Shown here piece by piece: positions 1 to 4,944 of a stretch of DNA of 5,244 bases. The DNA is from Bacillota bacterium (GTDB taxonomy: Bacteria; Bacillota; Clostridia; Christensenellales; SZUA-584): positions 1-5,244 of the forward strand of contig JAEZIZ010000048.1 of assembly GCA_023415915.1 (NCBI GenBank), written 5' to 3'. Both the position numbers and the translations under genes were made by a program. The first letter of the stretch is position 1. Each line of letters starts with the position of its first letter. Below the pieces are notes generated by a model. The model searched no databases. It had not been told where the DNA came from and saw nothing but the letters and a program-made list of their open reading frames with translations.

Positions 1-270
1 GATTACAACCTTATCGACCAGTCGGCTATGAAGATCGTCGATACGGCGAAGCGCACAGGCGCGAAGGTCTCGGGGCCTATACCGCTGCCGACGCAGAAGG
101 AAGTAGTAACGATACTGCGCGCCCCGCACAAGTATAAGGATTCGCGGGAACAGTTTGAGATAAAGACGCACAAGAGGCTTATCGATATATTGGAAGCAAC
201 GTCGAAGACAACGGACGCTTTGATGAGGCTTGATTTGCCCTCCGGCGTAGACATAGAGATAAAGCTCTAG
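1..270 (+). CDS. rpsJ: 30S ribosomal protein uS10 (S10), 3' part; 5' end outside window
   Basis: This reads in frame from base 1 to the TAG at 268-270, giving 89 residues. Comparison with the E. coli protein suggests only about 13 N-terminal residues are missing: the window opens at DYNLIDQSAMK, matching the family's DHNLIDQSA. Recognisable blocks follow: AKRTGAKVSGPIPLPT, the KYKDSREQFE-KTHKRLIDI loop region, and the C-terminal RLDLPSGVDIEIKL. S10 is a small-subunit head protein that packs with uS3 and uS14 and, as NusE, joins NusB in antitermination complexes; both roles are family knowledge. It is normally the first gene of this operon, so the promoter and any regulatory leader lie upstream of the window. 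It ends 10 nt before rplC. Confidence 0.97.
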   Translation, partial: DYNLIDQSAMKIVDTAKRTGAKVSGPIPLPTQKEVVTILRAPHKYKDSREQFEIKTHKRLIDILEATSKTTDALMRLDLPSGVDIEIKL

Positions 271-280
271 GAGGATAGCA

Positions 281-913
281 ATGGTTAAAGCATTAATGGG
301 TAAAAAACTGGGAATGACGCAAGTATTCCTTGAAGACGGCACGGTTGTTCCCGTCACGGTGGTGGAAGCGGGCCCGTGCGTCGTTACGCAGAAGAAGACG
401 GCCGAGACGGACGGATACAACGCCATTCAGATAGGGTACGGCGCTATCAGGGAATCGCTCGTTACAAAACCGTTAACGGGGCATTTTAAAAAAGCGGGCG
501 TCGCCGTAAAGCGGCACCTTCATGAATATCATGTGGACGATATAGCTTCTTATGAGCTCGGGCAGGAACTGAAAGCCGACGTGTTCGAAAAGGGCGACCT
601 CGTTGACATTCAGGGCACATCCAAGGGCAAAGGCTTTCAAGGCAAGATAAAGAGGCACGGCGGCAGCAGAGGGCCCATGACTCACGGCTCGAAGAGCAAG
701 AGACTCCCGGGCAGCGGAGGCGCAGGCTCGTTCCCTTCGAGGGTAATAAAGGGCAAGGCCATGCCTGGGCATATGGGCGATGAAACGGTCACCGTTCAGA
801 ACCTTGAAGTGGTCGAGGTAGACCTTGACAAGAACGTTCTGCTTATAAAGGGCGCTGTTCCGGGCGCCCGGGGCGGACTGCTCTCTATCACGAAAGCCGT
901 TAAGCAAGCTTAA
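281..913 (+). CDS. rplC: 50S ribosomal protein uL3 (L3)
   Basis: A complete 210-residue protein, close to the E. coli length of 209. The ATG has an SD AGGAGG at 269-274, 6 nt upstream, partly formed by the rpsJ stop codon. The N-terminus MGKKLGMTQVF is diagnostic for bacterial L3. The long internal loop at residues 112-166 carries GTSKGKGFQGKIKRHG, GPMTHGSKS and KGKAMPGHMG, and the C-terminal half has VTVQNLEVVEVD and the LLIKGAVPGARGG block. L3 binds 23S rRNA early in assembly and its loop reaches towards the peptidyl-transferase centre. The position matching E. coli Gln150, the residue methylated by PrmB, is Ala148 here (GSGGAGSFP), so that modification cannot occur at this site. The TAA stop overlaps a short ATG frame (TAATG), described separately. 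Confidence 0.98.
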   Translation: MVKALMGKKLGMTQVFLEDGTVVPVTVVEAGPCVVTQKKTAETDGYNAIQIGYGAIRESLVTKPLTGHFKKAGVAVKRHLHEYHVDDIASYELGQELKADVFEKGDLVDIQGTSKGKGFQGKIKRHGGSRGPMTHGSKSKRLPGSGGAGSFPSRVIKGKAMPGHMGDETVTVQNLEVVEVDLDKNVLLIKGAVPGARGGLLSITKAVKQA

Positions 914-963
914 TGCCCAAAAAACCAAAGGTTTAAGGGGCCAAAGAAAAGGAGTGAGAACGA
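914..963 (+). other. rplC-rplD spacer with a 7-codon mini-ORF
   Basis: This is a 50-nt gap. An ATG overlapping the rplC stop (TAATG, from 913) opens a frame MPKKPKV that ends at TAA 934-936. Its first nine bases, ATGCCCAAA, equal the first nine bases of rplD. The spacer also has a 5-bp inverted repeat AAACC/GGTTT (922-926 and 930-934), a repeated CCAAAG (925-930 and 941-946), and the rplD SD AAAAGGAGTG (947-956). No strong SD precedes the mini-ORF, so any translation would depend on reinitiation after rplC. It may be only drifted spacer sequence. Confidence 0.4.
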
Positions 964-1584
964 ATGCCCAAAGTAACGGTATTTAAAAAAGACGGCACGC
1001 AGGCCGGTGAAATAAATCTAAAAGACGAAGTGTTCGGCGTAGAAGTCAACGAAGCGGTCATTCACCAGGTGGTAGTGGCGCAGCTCGCGAACAGGCGGCA
1101 GGGCACGCAGAGCGCGCTTACGAGAGCCGAAGTAAGCGGCGGTGGCATCAAGCCGTGGAGGCAGAAAGGCACTGGCCGCGCAAGGGCCGGATCCACGCGC
1201 TCGCCATTATGGAGAAAAGGCGGCATGGTATTCGCGGTAAAGCCGAGGGACTATACGCAGAAAGTCAACAAGAAGATGCGCAGAGCAGCCATACAGAGCG
1301 CTCTTTCGATGAAAGTAAACGAAAAGAACATAATTGTGCTTGAAGACCTCGCGATAGAGGAACCCAAGACGAAGCTTATGGCCGCAGTGCTAGGCAAGTT
1401 TGAAGCGGGCAAGGCGCTCGTTGTCACGGCGGGTAAGGACGAAAAAGTCGTGCGCGCGTCGGGCAACATAAAAGGCGTTAAAACGCTGGAAGCCGACAAC
1501 ATAAACGTATACGACATCATGAATTACGACAAGCTCGTGATAACGAAAGACGCCGTAAAAAGGGTCGAGGAGGTTTTTGCGTAA
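964..1584 (+). CDS. rplD: 50S ribosomal protein uL4 (L4)
   Basis: A complete 206-residue protein (E. coli 201). The ATG lies 9 nt after GGAG (951-954). The N-terminal globular part contains NEAVIHQVVVAQLANRRQGT (29-48). It is followed by the extended tunnel loop, roughly residues 55-95, with KPWRQKGTGRARAGSTRSP and WRKGG. Lys68 in RQKGTG matches E. coli Lys63, a site of erythromycin-resistance mutations, and is unchanged. QKVNKKMRRAAIQSALS and the EEPKTK block lie downstream. L4 lines the peptide exit tunnel opposite uL22. In E. coli free L4 also represses its own operon through the S10 leader; whether that happens here cannot be judged because the leader is outside the window. The stop overlaps the rplW start by one base. 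Confidence 0.98.
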   Translation: MPKVTVFKKDGTQAGEINLKDEVFGVEVNEAVIHQVVVAQLANRRQGTQSALTRAEVSGGGIKPWRQKGTGRARAGSTRSPLWRKGGMVFAVKPRDYTQKVNKKMRRAAIQSALSMKVNEKNIIVLEDLAIEEPKTKLMAAVLGKFEAGKALVVTAGKDEKVVRASGNIKGVKTLEADNINVYDIMNYDKLVITKDAVKRVEEVFA

Positions 1585-1877
1585 TGGAAGCGAGAGACAT
1601 CATTATAAAGCCGATATTGACCGAAAAAAGTTACGACGATATAGCAGCAAAAAAGTACACTTTCGTAGTCGATATAAGAGCCAATAAGACCGAAGTTAAA
1701 AAAGCGGTTGAAGAGATATTCGGCGTCAAGGTGAGCAAGGTAAATACCCTGCGCCAGATAGGTAAAGTAAAGCGTCAGGGCTATACTTCGGGCAGAAGGC
1801 CTGAATACAAGAAAGCGTTCGTGACGCTGACAAAAGACTCGAAGACTATAGAATTCTTCGACTCTCTGTCGCAGTAG
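1584..1877 (+). CDS. rplW: 50S ribosomal protein uL23 (L23)
   Basis: A complete 97-residue protein (E. coli 100). Its ATG shares one base with the rplD stop (TAATG at 1582-1586), and a strong SD GAGGAGG (1567-1573) lies inside the end of rplD, so translation is probably coupled. The sequence has the family layout: an N-terminal IIIKPILTEKS block, YTFVVDIRANKTEVKKAVE (25-43), FGVKVSKVNTL, and the C-terminal YKKAFVTLTKDSKTIEFF signature (75-92). L23 sits at the tunnel exit and is the main docking point for trigger factor and the signal recognition particle. Glu14 in LTEKS aligns with E. coli Glu18, the key trigger factor contact, so docking appears preserved. Confidence 0.97.
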   Translation: MEARDIIIKPILTEKSYDDIAAKKYTFVVDIRANKTEVKKAVEEIFGVKVSKVNTLRQIGKVKRQGYTSGRRPEYKKAFVTLTKDSKTIEFFDSLSQ

Positions 1878-1895
1878 TGTTAGGAGGAAATCAGC

Positions 1896-2726
1896 ATGGC
1901 GATTAAGAAATATAAACCGACCTCACCGGGCAGACGCGGTATGACAGTCTCAACGTTTGAGGAGATCACATGCACGGTGCCCGAAAAGTCGCTTCTTGAA
2001 ACGGTAAAGAAGACGGCGGGCCGCAACGCTCAGGGCAGGATAACGGTGCGCCACAGGGGCGGCGGCGTAAAGAGAAAGTACAGGATAATAGATTTTAAGC
2101 GCGATAAGGACGGCATACCGGCCAAAGTCGCAACGATAGAATACGATCCTAACAGGACCGCTAATATTGCGTTGCTTAGTTACGCAGACGGCGAAAAGAG
2201 ATATATAATAGCTCCTTTGGGGCTTGCGGTGGGCGACACGGTGATGTCGGGCGAGAACGCCGACATAAAGCCGGGCAACACGCTGTATTTAAAAGATATA
2301 CCGCTTGGAACGCTCGTGCACAACATAGAGTTAAAGCCGGGCAGGGGCGGACAGATGGTGCGCGCGGCGGGCAACGCGGCGCAGCTTATGGCCAAAGAAG
2401 GCGCTTACGCACAGCTCCGGCTCCCGTCGGGCGAAGTGCGCATGGTGCTGTTAGGATGCAGAGCGACGATAGGCCAGGTAGGCAACATAGACCAGGAGAT
2501 AATCAACTTAGGCAAGGCGGGCAGGAAACGCCATATGGGCATAAGGCCGACGGTAAGAGGTTCTGTAATGAACCCGGTAGACCATCCGCACGGCGGCGGC
2601 GAAGGCAAATCGCCTATCGGACGCCCGGGGCCGCTGACTCCGTGGGGCAAGCCGGCGCTCGGATACAAGACGCGTAAGAAGAAGAATCCTTCGAGCAAAT
2701 ATATCGTCCACCGCAGAGGCAAATAA
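1896..2726 (+). CDS. rplB: 50S ribosomal protein uL2 (L2)
   Basis: A complete 276-residue protein (E. coli 273). The ATG is 8 nt after the SD TAGGAGG (1881-1887). The N-terminal MAIKKYKPTSPGRRGMTVS and GRNAQGRITVRHRGGG (42-57) are typical of bacterial L2. The RNA-binding OB-fold and SH3-like domains cover about residues 60-200. The C-terminal signature is RPTVRGSVMNPVDHPHGGG (217-235), followed by GRPGPLTPWGKPALGYKTR. His230 corresponds to E. coli His229, the conserved histidine implicated in peptidyl-transferase activity. L2 is a core 23S rRNA-binding protein needed for subunit association and tRNA binding. Of the 20 Ile codons, about 14 are ATA. A 47-nt spacer separates it from rpsS. Confidence 0.98.
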   Translation: MAIKKYKPTSPGRRGMTVSTFEEITCTVPEKSLLETVKKTAGRNAQGRITVRHRGGGVKRKYRIIDFKRDKDGIPAKVATIEYDPNRTANIALLSYADGEKRYIIAPLGLAVGDTVMSGENADIKPGNTLYLKDIPLGTLVHNIELKPGRGGQMVRAAGNAAQLMAKEGAYAQLRLPSGEVRMVLLGCRATIGQVGNIDQEIINLGKAGRKRHMGIRPTVRGSVMNPVDHPHGGGEGKSPIGRPGPLTPWGKPALGYKTRKKKNPSSKYIVHRRGK

Positions 2727-2760
2727 TCGGGTCAAAACGTCAAAGCTTTTGGGTGAAAGT

Positions 2761-2766
2761 AAGGAG
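2761..2766 (+). promoter_or_regulatory. Shine-Dalgarno site deciding the rpsS start
   Basis: AAGGAG sits 7 nt before ATG 2774 and selects it. An upstream in-frame GTG at 2753 would add seven residues (MKVRRKY) but lies before this site and has no SD of its own. The ATG gives the usual uS19 N-terminus MSRSVKKGPY. The decamer AAGGAGAAAA is repeated exactly before rpsQ (4931-4940). Confidence 0.85.
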
Positions 2767-2773
2767 AAAATAT

Positions 2774-3052
2774 ATGAGCAGATCGGTTAAAAAAGGACCG
2801 TATGTAAATGAGAGGCTTCTTTCAAAGCTTCGCGAGATGAACGAGAAGAACGAAAAGAAAGTGATTAAAACATGGTCGAGGGCTTCGACCATATTCCCGG
2901 ACATGGTAGGCCACACGCTGGCAGTACATGACGGCAGGAAGTTCGTTCCTGTATATATGACGGAGGACATGGTGGGGCACAAGCTTGGCGAATTCGCCCC
3001 GACAAGGACTTTCCGCGGACATGCGGGCGATAAAAAGTCCGGCTCCAAATAA
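2774..3052 (+). CDS. rpsS: 30S ribosomal protein uS19 (S19)
   Basis: A complete 92-residue protein, the same length as in E. coli. The start is set at the ATG giving MSRSVKKGPYV, not at the in-frame GTG 21 nt upstream, because of SD position and family length. Conserved blocks are KTWSRASTIFPDMVGHTLAVH (32-52), the family signature region HDGRKFVPVYMTEDMVGHKLGEF (52-74), and the TRTFRGHAGDKK tail (77-88). S19 lies in the small-subunit head with uS13, contacts the A-site tRNA region, and forms an intersubunit bridge. The gene is followed by the longest non-coding stretch of the window. Confidence 0.97.
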   Translation: MSRSVKKGPYVNERLLSKLREMNEKNEKKVIKTWSRASTIFPDMVGHTLAVHDGRKFVPVYMTEDMVGHKLGEFAPTRTFRGHAGDKKSGSK

Positions 3053-3147
3053 GGTCCAGAGGAAGAACGTGACTTTTGGGGCTAAGCATGGGTCCCCAAA
3101 ATGAGCTCCACTGGTATCTGGGGCTGTTATAGAGAGGAGTTAAGCAA
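3053..3147 (+). promoter_or_regulatory. Structured rpsS-rplV spacer with two hairpins, a possible cis-regulatory RNA
   Basis: This 95-nt gap is about twice the next longest spacer in the window. Hairpin 1 is a perfect 8-bp stem TTTTGGGG (3074-3081) with CCCCAAAA (3094-3101) and a 12-nt loop. Hairpin 2 pairs AGCTCCA (3104-3110) with TGGGGCT (3119-3125), 7 bp with one G-U pair and an 8-nt loop. The 5' arm of hairpin 2 (3104-3109) can instead pair with GGAGTT (3136-3141), which covers the rplV SD. A weaker alternative pairs CCCCA (3094-3098) with TGGGG (3119-3123). An ATG at 3088 opens a 14-codon frame ending at TAG 3130-3132. No U-tract follows either hairpin, so an intrinsic terminator is unlikely. 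The pairings are seen in the sequence; a regulatory role is inference. Confidence 0.45.
3134..3139 (+). promoter_or_regulatory. rplV Shine-Dalgarno site
   Basis: GAGGAG lies 8 nt before ATG 3148 and supports the extended uL22 N-terminus rather than a start at the internal Met29. GGAGTT (3136-3141) is complementary, with one G-U pair, to AGCTCC at 3104-3109 in the upstream spacer, so access could depend on how that RNA folds. Confidence 0.8.
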
Positions 3148-3540
3148 ATGGCAACCCGACAGAGAGAAAAATCTCAGAAAAGACAGCAAGAAGCTGATAA
3201 AAGGCCGAGAGCGCGTGCGAGGTATATACGCATGTCCTCCACAAAGCTCGGCCAGATAGCCACTCTTATACGCGGCAAGAGCGTTGCGGAAGCGACGGCG
3301 CTGCTTAAGAACACGCCGAAAGCGGCAGGCCCGGTGGTAGAAAAAGTACTGAACTCGGCGATAGCGAATGCGGAAAACAATCTAGGACTGCTGCGCGACG
3401 ACCTTATTGTAGCCGAAGCGTATGCGGATCAGGGTCCCACATTGAAGCGCATGAGGCCGAGAGCTCAGGGACGGGCTTACAGGATACGCAAGAGAACGAG
3501 CCATGTTACCGTGATACTCGATAAGGCTAAGGAGGAATAG
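3148..3540 (+). CDS. rplV: 50S ribosomal protein uL22 (L22), N-terminally extended
   Basis: A 130-residue protein, against 110 in E. coli. Aligning by eye, IRGK (41-44), GPTLKR (96-101) and SH (118-119) are each offset by 17 from E. coli, so the core has no indel. The difference is a 17-residue N-terminal extension rich in Arg, Lys and Gln plus three residues at the C-terminus. The core has SAIANAENN (70-78) and the tunnel hairpin GPTLKRMRPRAQGRAYRIRKRTSHVTV (96-122). Leu99-Lys100-Arg101 match E. coli Met82-Lys83-Arg84, the triplet whose deletion gives erythromycin resistance, so the loop is intact. L22 binds all 23S rRNA domains and lines the exit tunnel. Longer N-termini also occur in other Clostridia as far as I recall. 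The stop lies 1 nt before rpsC. Confidence 0.96.
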   Translation: MATRQREKSQKRQQEADKRPRARARYIRMSSTKLGQIATLIRGKSVAEATALLKNTPKAAGPVVEKVLNSAIANAENNLGLLRDDLIVAEAYADQGPTLKRMRPRAQGRAYRIRKRTSHVTVILDKAKEE

Positions 3541-3541
3541 T

Positions 3542-4246
3542 ATGGGCCAGAAAGTCAATCCCCACGGGATGCGCGTAGGCGTAATCAAGGACTGGAATGC
3601 TCGTTGGTTCGCAAAGAAAGGCGATTTTGCTACCAACATCAAAGAAGACAACGAAATAAGGAAGCAGCTTAAAAAGCAGCTCTTTGCAGCCGGCATCTCG
3701 AAGATAGAAACGGAAAGAGCGGCCAACAAGCTGACCGTCAACATATATACCGCCAAGCCGGGCATAGTCATAGGCAAGGGCGGACAGGGCGTGGAAGTCC
3801 TTAAAAAACAGCTCTCGCAGCAGACGGGCAAGAACGTAATACTCAACATCATAGAGATAAAGCGCCCCGACATAGAGGCGCAGCTTGTCGCGGAAAACAT
3901 AGCCCAGCAGCTCGAGAGGCGTATATCTTTTCGCCGTGCGATGAAGCAGTGCATAAGCCGCGCGATGAAAAGCGGAGCGCTCGGTATAAAGACGATGTGC
4001 TCGGGACGCCTCGGCGGCGCAGAAATCGCCAGAAGCGAGAAATATCACGAAGGGTCGATACCGCTGCAGACTATAAGGGCGGACATCGATTACGGGTTTG
4101 CGGAAGCGAACACAACATACGGAAAGATAGGCTGCAAAGTCTGGATATATAAAGGCGAGATATTTGGAAACCCGCTCCGGGATAAGTTCAAGACCGCAGC
4201 AGCACCGGAAGGAGGCAGCAAAAATGTTAATGCCAAAAAGGGTTAA
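3542..4246 (+). CDS. rpsC: 30S ribosomal protein uS3 (S3)
   Basis: A complete 234-residue protein (E. coli 233). The SD TAAGGAGG (3528-3535) sits in the last codons of rplV, 6 nt before the ATG. The N-terminus MGQKVNPHGMRVGVI is diagnostic. A type II KH domain contains the GKGG loop at 78-81 (GIVIGKGGQGVEVL). Arg131, Arg132 and Lys135 in FRRAMKQ match the E. coli residues of the same numbers needed for mRNA helicase activity at the entry tunnel. The C-terminal domain has the signature SGRLGGAEIARSEKYHEG (154-171) and ADIDYGFAEANTTYGKIGCKVW. Isoleucine is coded by ATA 18 times, ATC 6 times and ATT never. The last codons run across the rplP SD and 23 nt into rplP. Confidence 0.98.
   Translation: MGQKVNPHGMRVGVIKDWNARWFAKKGDFATNIKEDNEIRKQLKKQLFAAGISKIETERAANKLTVNIYTAKPGIVIGKGGQGVEVLKKQLSQQTGKNVILNIIEIKRPDIEAQLVAENIAQQLERRISFRRAMKQCISRAMKSGALGIKTMCSGRLGGAEIARSEKYHEGSIPLQTIRADIDYGFAEANTTYGKIGCKVWIYKGEIFGNPLRDKFKTAAAPEGGSKNVNAKKG
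4209..4215 (+). promoter_or_regulatory. Shine-Dalgarno site deciding the rplP start
   Basis: AAGGAGG lies within rpsC, 8 nt before ATG 4224. The second in-frame ATG at 4230 would be 14 nt away, which is too far, and the 4224 start also gives MLMPKR, matching the family's usual MLxPKR opening. Confidence 0.85.
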
Positions 4247-4736
4247 GCACAGAAGAGTTCACCGCGGCCGCATGAAGGGCAGAGCCAACAAGGGCAACGT
4301 TATTACTTACGGCGAATATGGCCTTGAAGCTATGGAGCCCGCATGGATAACGAGCAACCAGATAGAAGCGGCTCGTATCGCGATGACAAGATATATAAAG
4401 AGGGGCGGGCACGTCTGGATAAAGATATTCCCGCACAAGCCGGTAACGGAGAAACCCGCCGAGACCCGCATGGGAAGCGGCAAAGGCTCTCCCGAATACT
4501 GGGTGGCAGTCGATAAGCCCGGCAGGATAATGTTCGAGATAGCGGGCGTCGCCGAGGATCAGGCAAGGGAAGCGCTCCGGCTCGCGGCATACAAGCTGCC
4601 GATAAAATGCAAGATAGTGAAGAACGAAGCCTTTGACGCAGACGCGTTCTCGAAGATGTCGTTCAAGGCTAAAGAGGAGCAGCCGCAGGAAGCTGAACTC
4701 GAAGAAGGAACAGGTGGTGAGCAGGTTGAAAGCTAG
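4224..4736 (+). CDS. rplP: 50S ribosomal protein uL16 (L16) with an acidic C-terminal tail
   Basis: A 170-residue protein, long for the family (E. coli 136, B. subtilis about 144). Both family signatures are present: RGGHVWIKIFP (60-70) and RMGSGKGSPEYW (82-93). Arg82 aligns with E. coli Arg81, the residue hydroxylated by YcfD in that species. The core ends at about AAYKLPIKCKIVK (121-133). Roughly 33 residues extend beyond the E. coli end; the last 20 (151-170) hold eight Glu and no Lys or Arg. This tail runs through the rpmC SD and 11 nt into rpmC. L16 organises the A-site tRNA region beside the central protuberance. The gene begins inside the end of rpsC, so translation is probably coupled. 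The tail could be an adaptation or simply a spacer captured after loss of an earlier stop. Confidence 0.97.
   Translation: MLMPKRVKHRRVHRGRMKGRANKGNVITYGEYGLEAMEPAWITSNQIEAARIAMTRYIKRGGHVWIKIFPHKPVTEKPAETRMGSGKGSPEYWVAVDKPGRIMFEIAGVAEDQAREALRLAAYKLPIKCKIVKNEAFDADAFSKMSFKAKEEQPQEAELEEGTGGEQVES
4712..4720 (+). promoter_or_regulatory. Shine-Dalgarno site for the TTG start of rpmC
   Basis: AGGTGGTGA matches the ideal AGGAGGTGA at eight of nine positions. Its GG core ends 8 nt before TTG 4726. It lies inside the rplP tail codons. Two in-frame GTG codons at 4714 and 4717 fall within the site itself and so cannot be the start. Confidence 0.8.
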
Positions 4737-4932
4737 CAAACTGCACGAGATGACAAATGACGAGCTGACTGAGCAGCTTAAGAATTTAAAGCAGGAGCTC
4801 TTTAATCTGCGTTTTCAGAGCGCAACGGGCCAGCTTGGCGATGTTATGGTAATCAGGAAGACCAAGAAGGATATAGCACGCGTCAAGACGATCTTAAAAG
4901 AGCGCGAACTGAAGAGCGCTATGCAGAGCTAA
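4726..4932 (+). CDS. rpmC: 50S ribosomal protein uL29 (L29), TTG start
   Basis: A 68-residue protein (E. coli 63). The start is taken as TTG 4726, read as fMet, giving MKASKLHEMTNDEL, the family's standard opening (MKAxELREM-type). A start at ATG 4750 would remove eight conserved residues, and upstream starts would add a non-homologous Arg-rich stretch. Two helices follow, with LKQELFNLRFQSATGQL (21-37) and the signature region VIRKTKKDIARVKTILKERE (42-61). L29 forms part of the tunnel-exit rim next to uL23 and contributes to the docking site for nascent-chain factors. It overlaps rplP by 11 nt and its TAA stop is part of the rpsQ SD, so it is tightly coupled on both sides. Confidence 0.95.
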   Translation: MKASKLHEMTNDELTEQLKNLKQELFNLRFQSATGQLGDVMVIRKTKKDIARVKTILKERELKSAMQS

Positions 4933-4944
4933 GGAGAAAAGCTT

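Noticed and set aside
473..928. 151-codon open frame on the minus strand opposite rplC
   Set aside because: It lies antisense to a clearly conserved rplC, has no SD-like start context I could support, and resembles no protein family. It is a shadow frame; similar long minus-strand frames opposite rplV-rpsC (3382-4048) and rplP (4227-4739) are rejected for the same reason.
2733..2751. Inverted repeat CAAAA/TTTTG in the rplB-rpsS spacer
   Set aside because: Five AT-rich pairs with a 9-nt loop are too weak to support a function, and no other signal supports it.
2753..2773. Upstream GTG start for rpsS adding MKVRRKY
   Set aside because: The SD AAGGAG (2761-2766) lies after this GTG and serves ATG 2774, and uS19 proteins begin MSRSxKKGP with a length of about 92.
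3074..3101. Hairpin 1 as an intrinsic terminator
   Set aside because: The stem is followed by TGAGCTCC, not a T-run, and essential genes continue directly downstream.
3105..3133. Internal promoter before rplV, with extended -10 TGTTATAGA
   Set aside because: The -10 matches only four of six positions and no -35 resembling TTGACA lies at 17 bp (GCTCCA is there instead).
4164..4223. 20-residue longer N-terminus for rplP from ATG 4164
   Set aside because: It would overlap rpsC by more than 80 nt, has no homology to the uL16 N-terminus, and the SD at 4209-4215 serves ATG 4224.
4633..4725. Start of rpmC at ATG 4633 giving a 99-residue protein
   Set aside because: The added 31 residues are Arg/Lys/Ser-rich out-of-frame rplP sequence with no resemblance to uL29; the homology begins exactly at TTG 4726.
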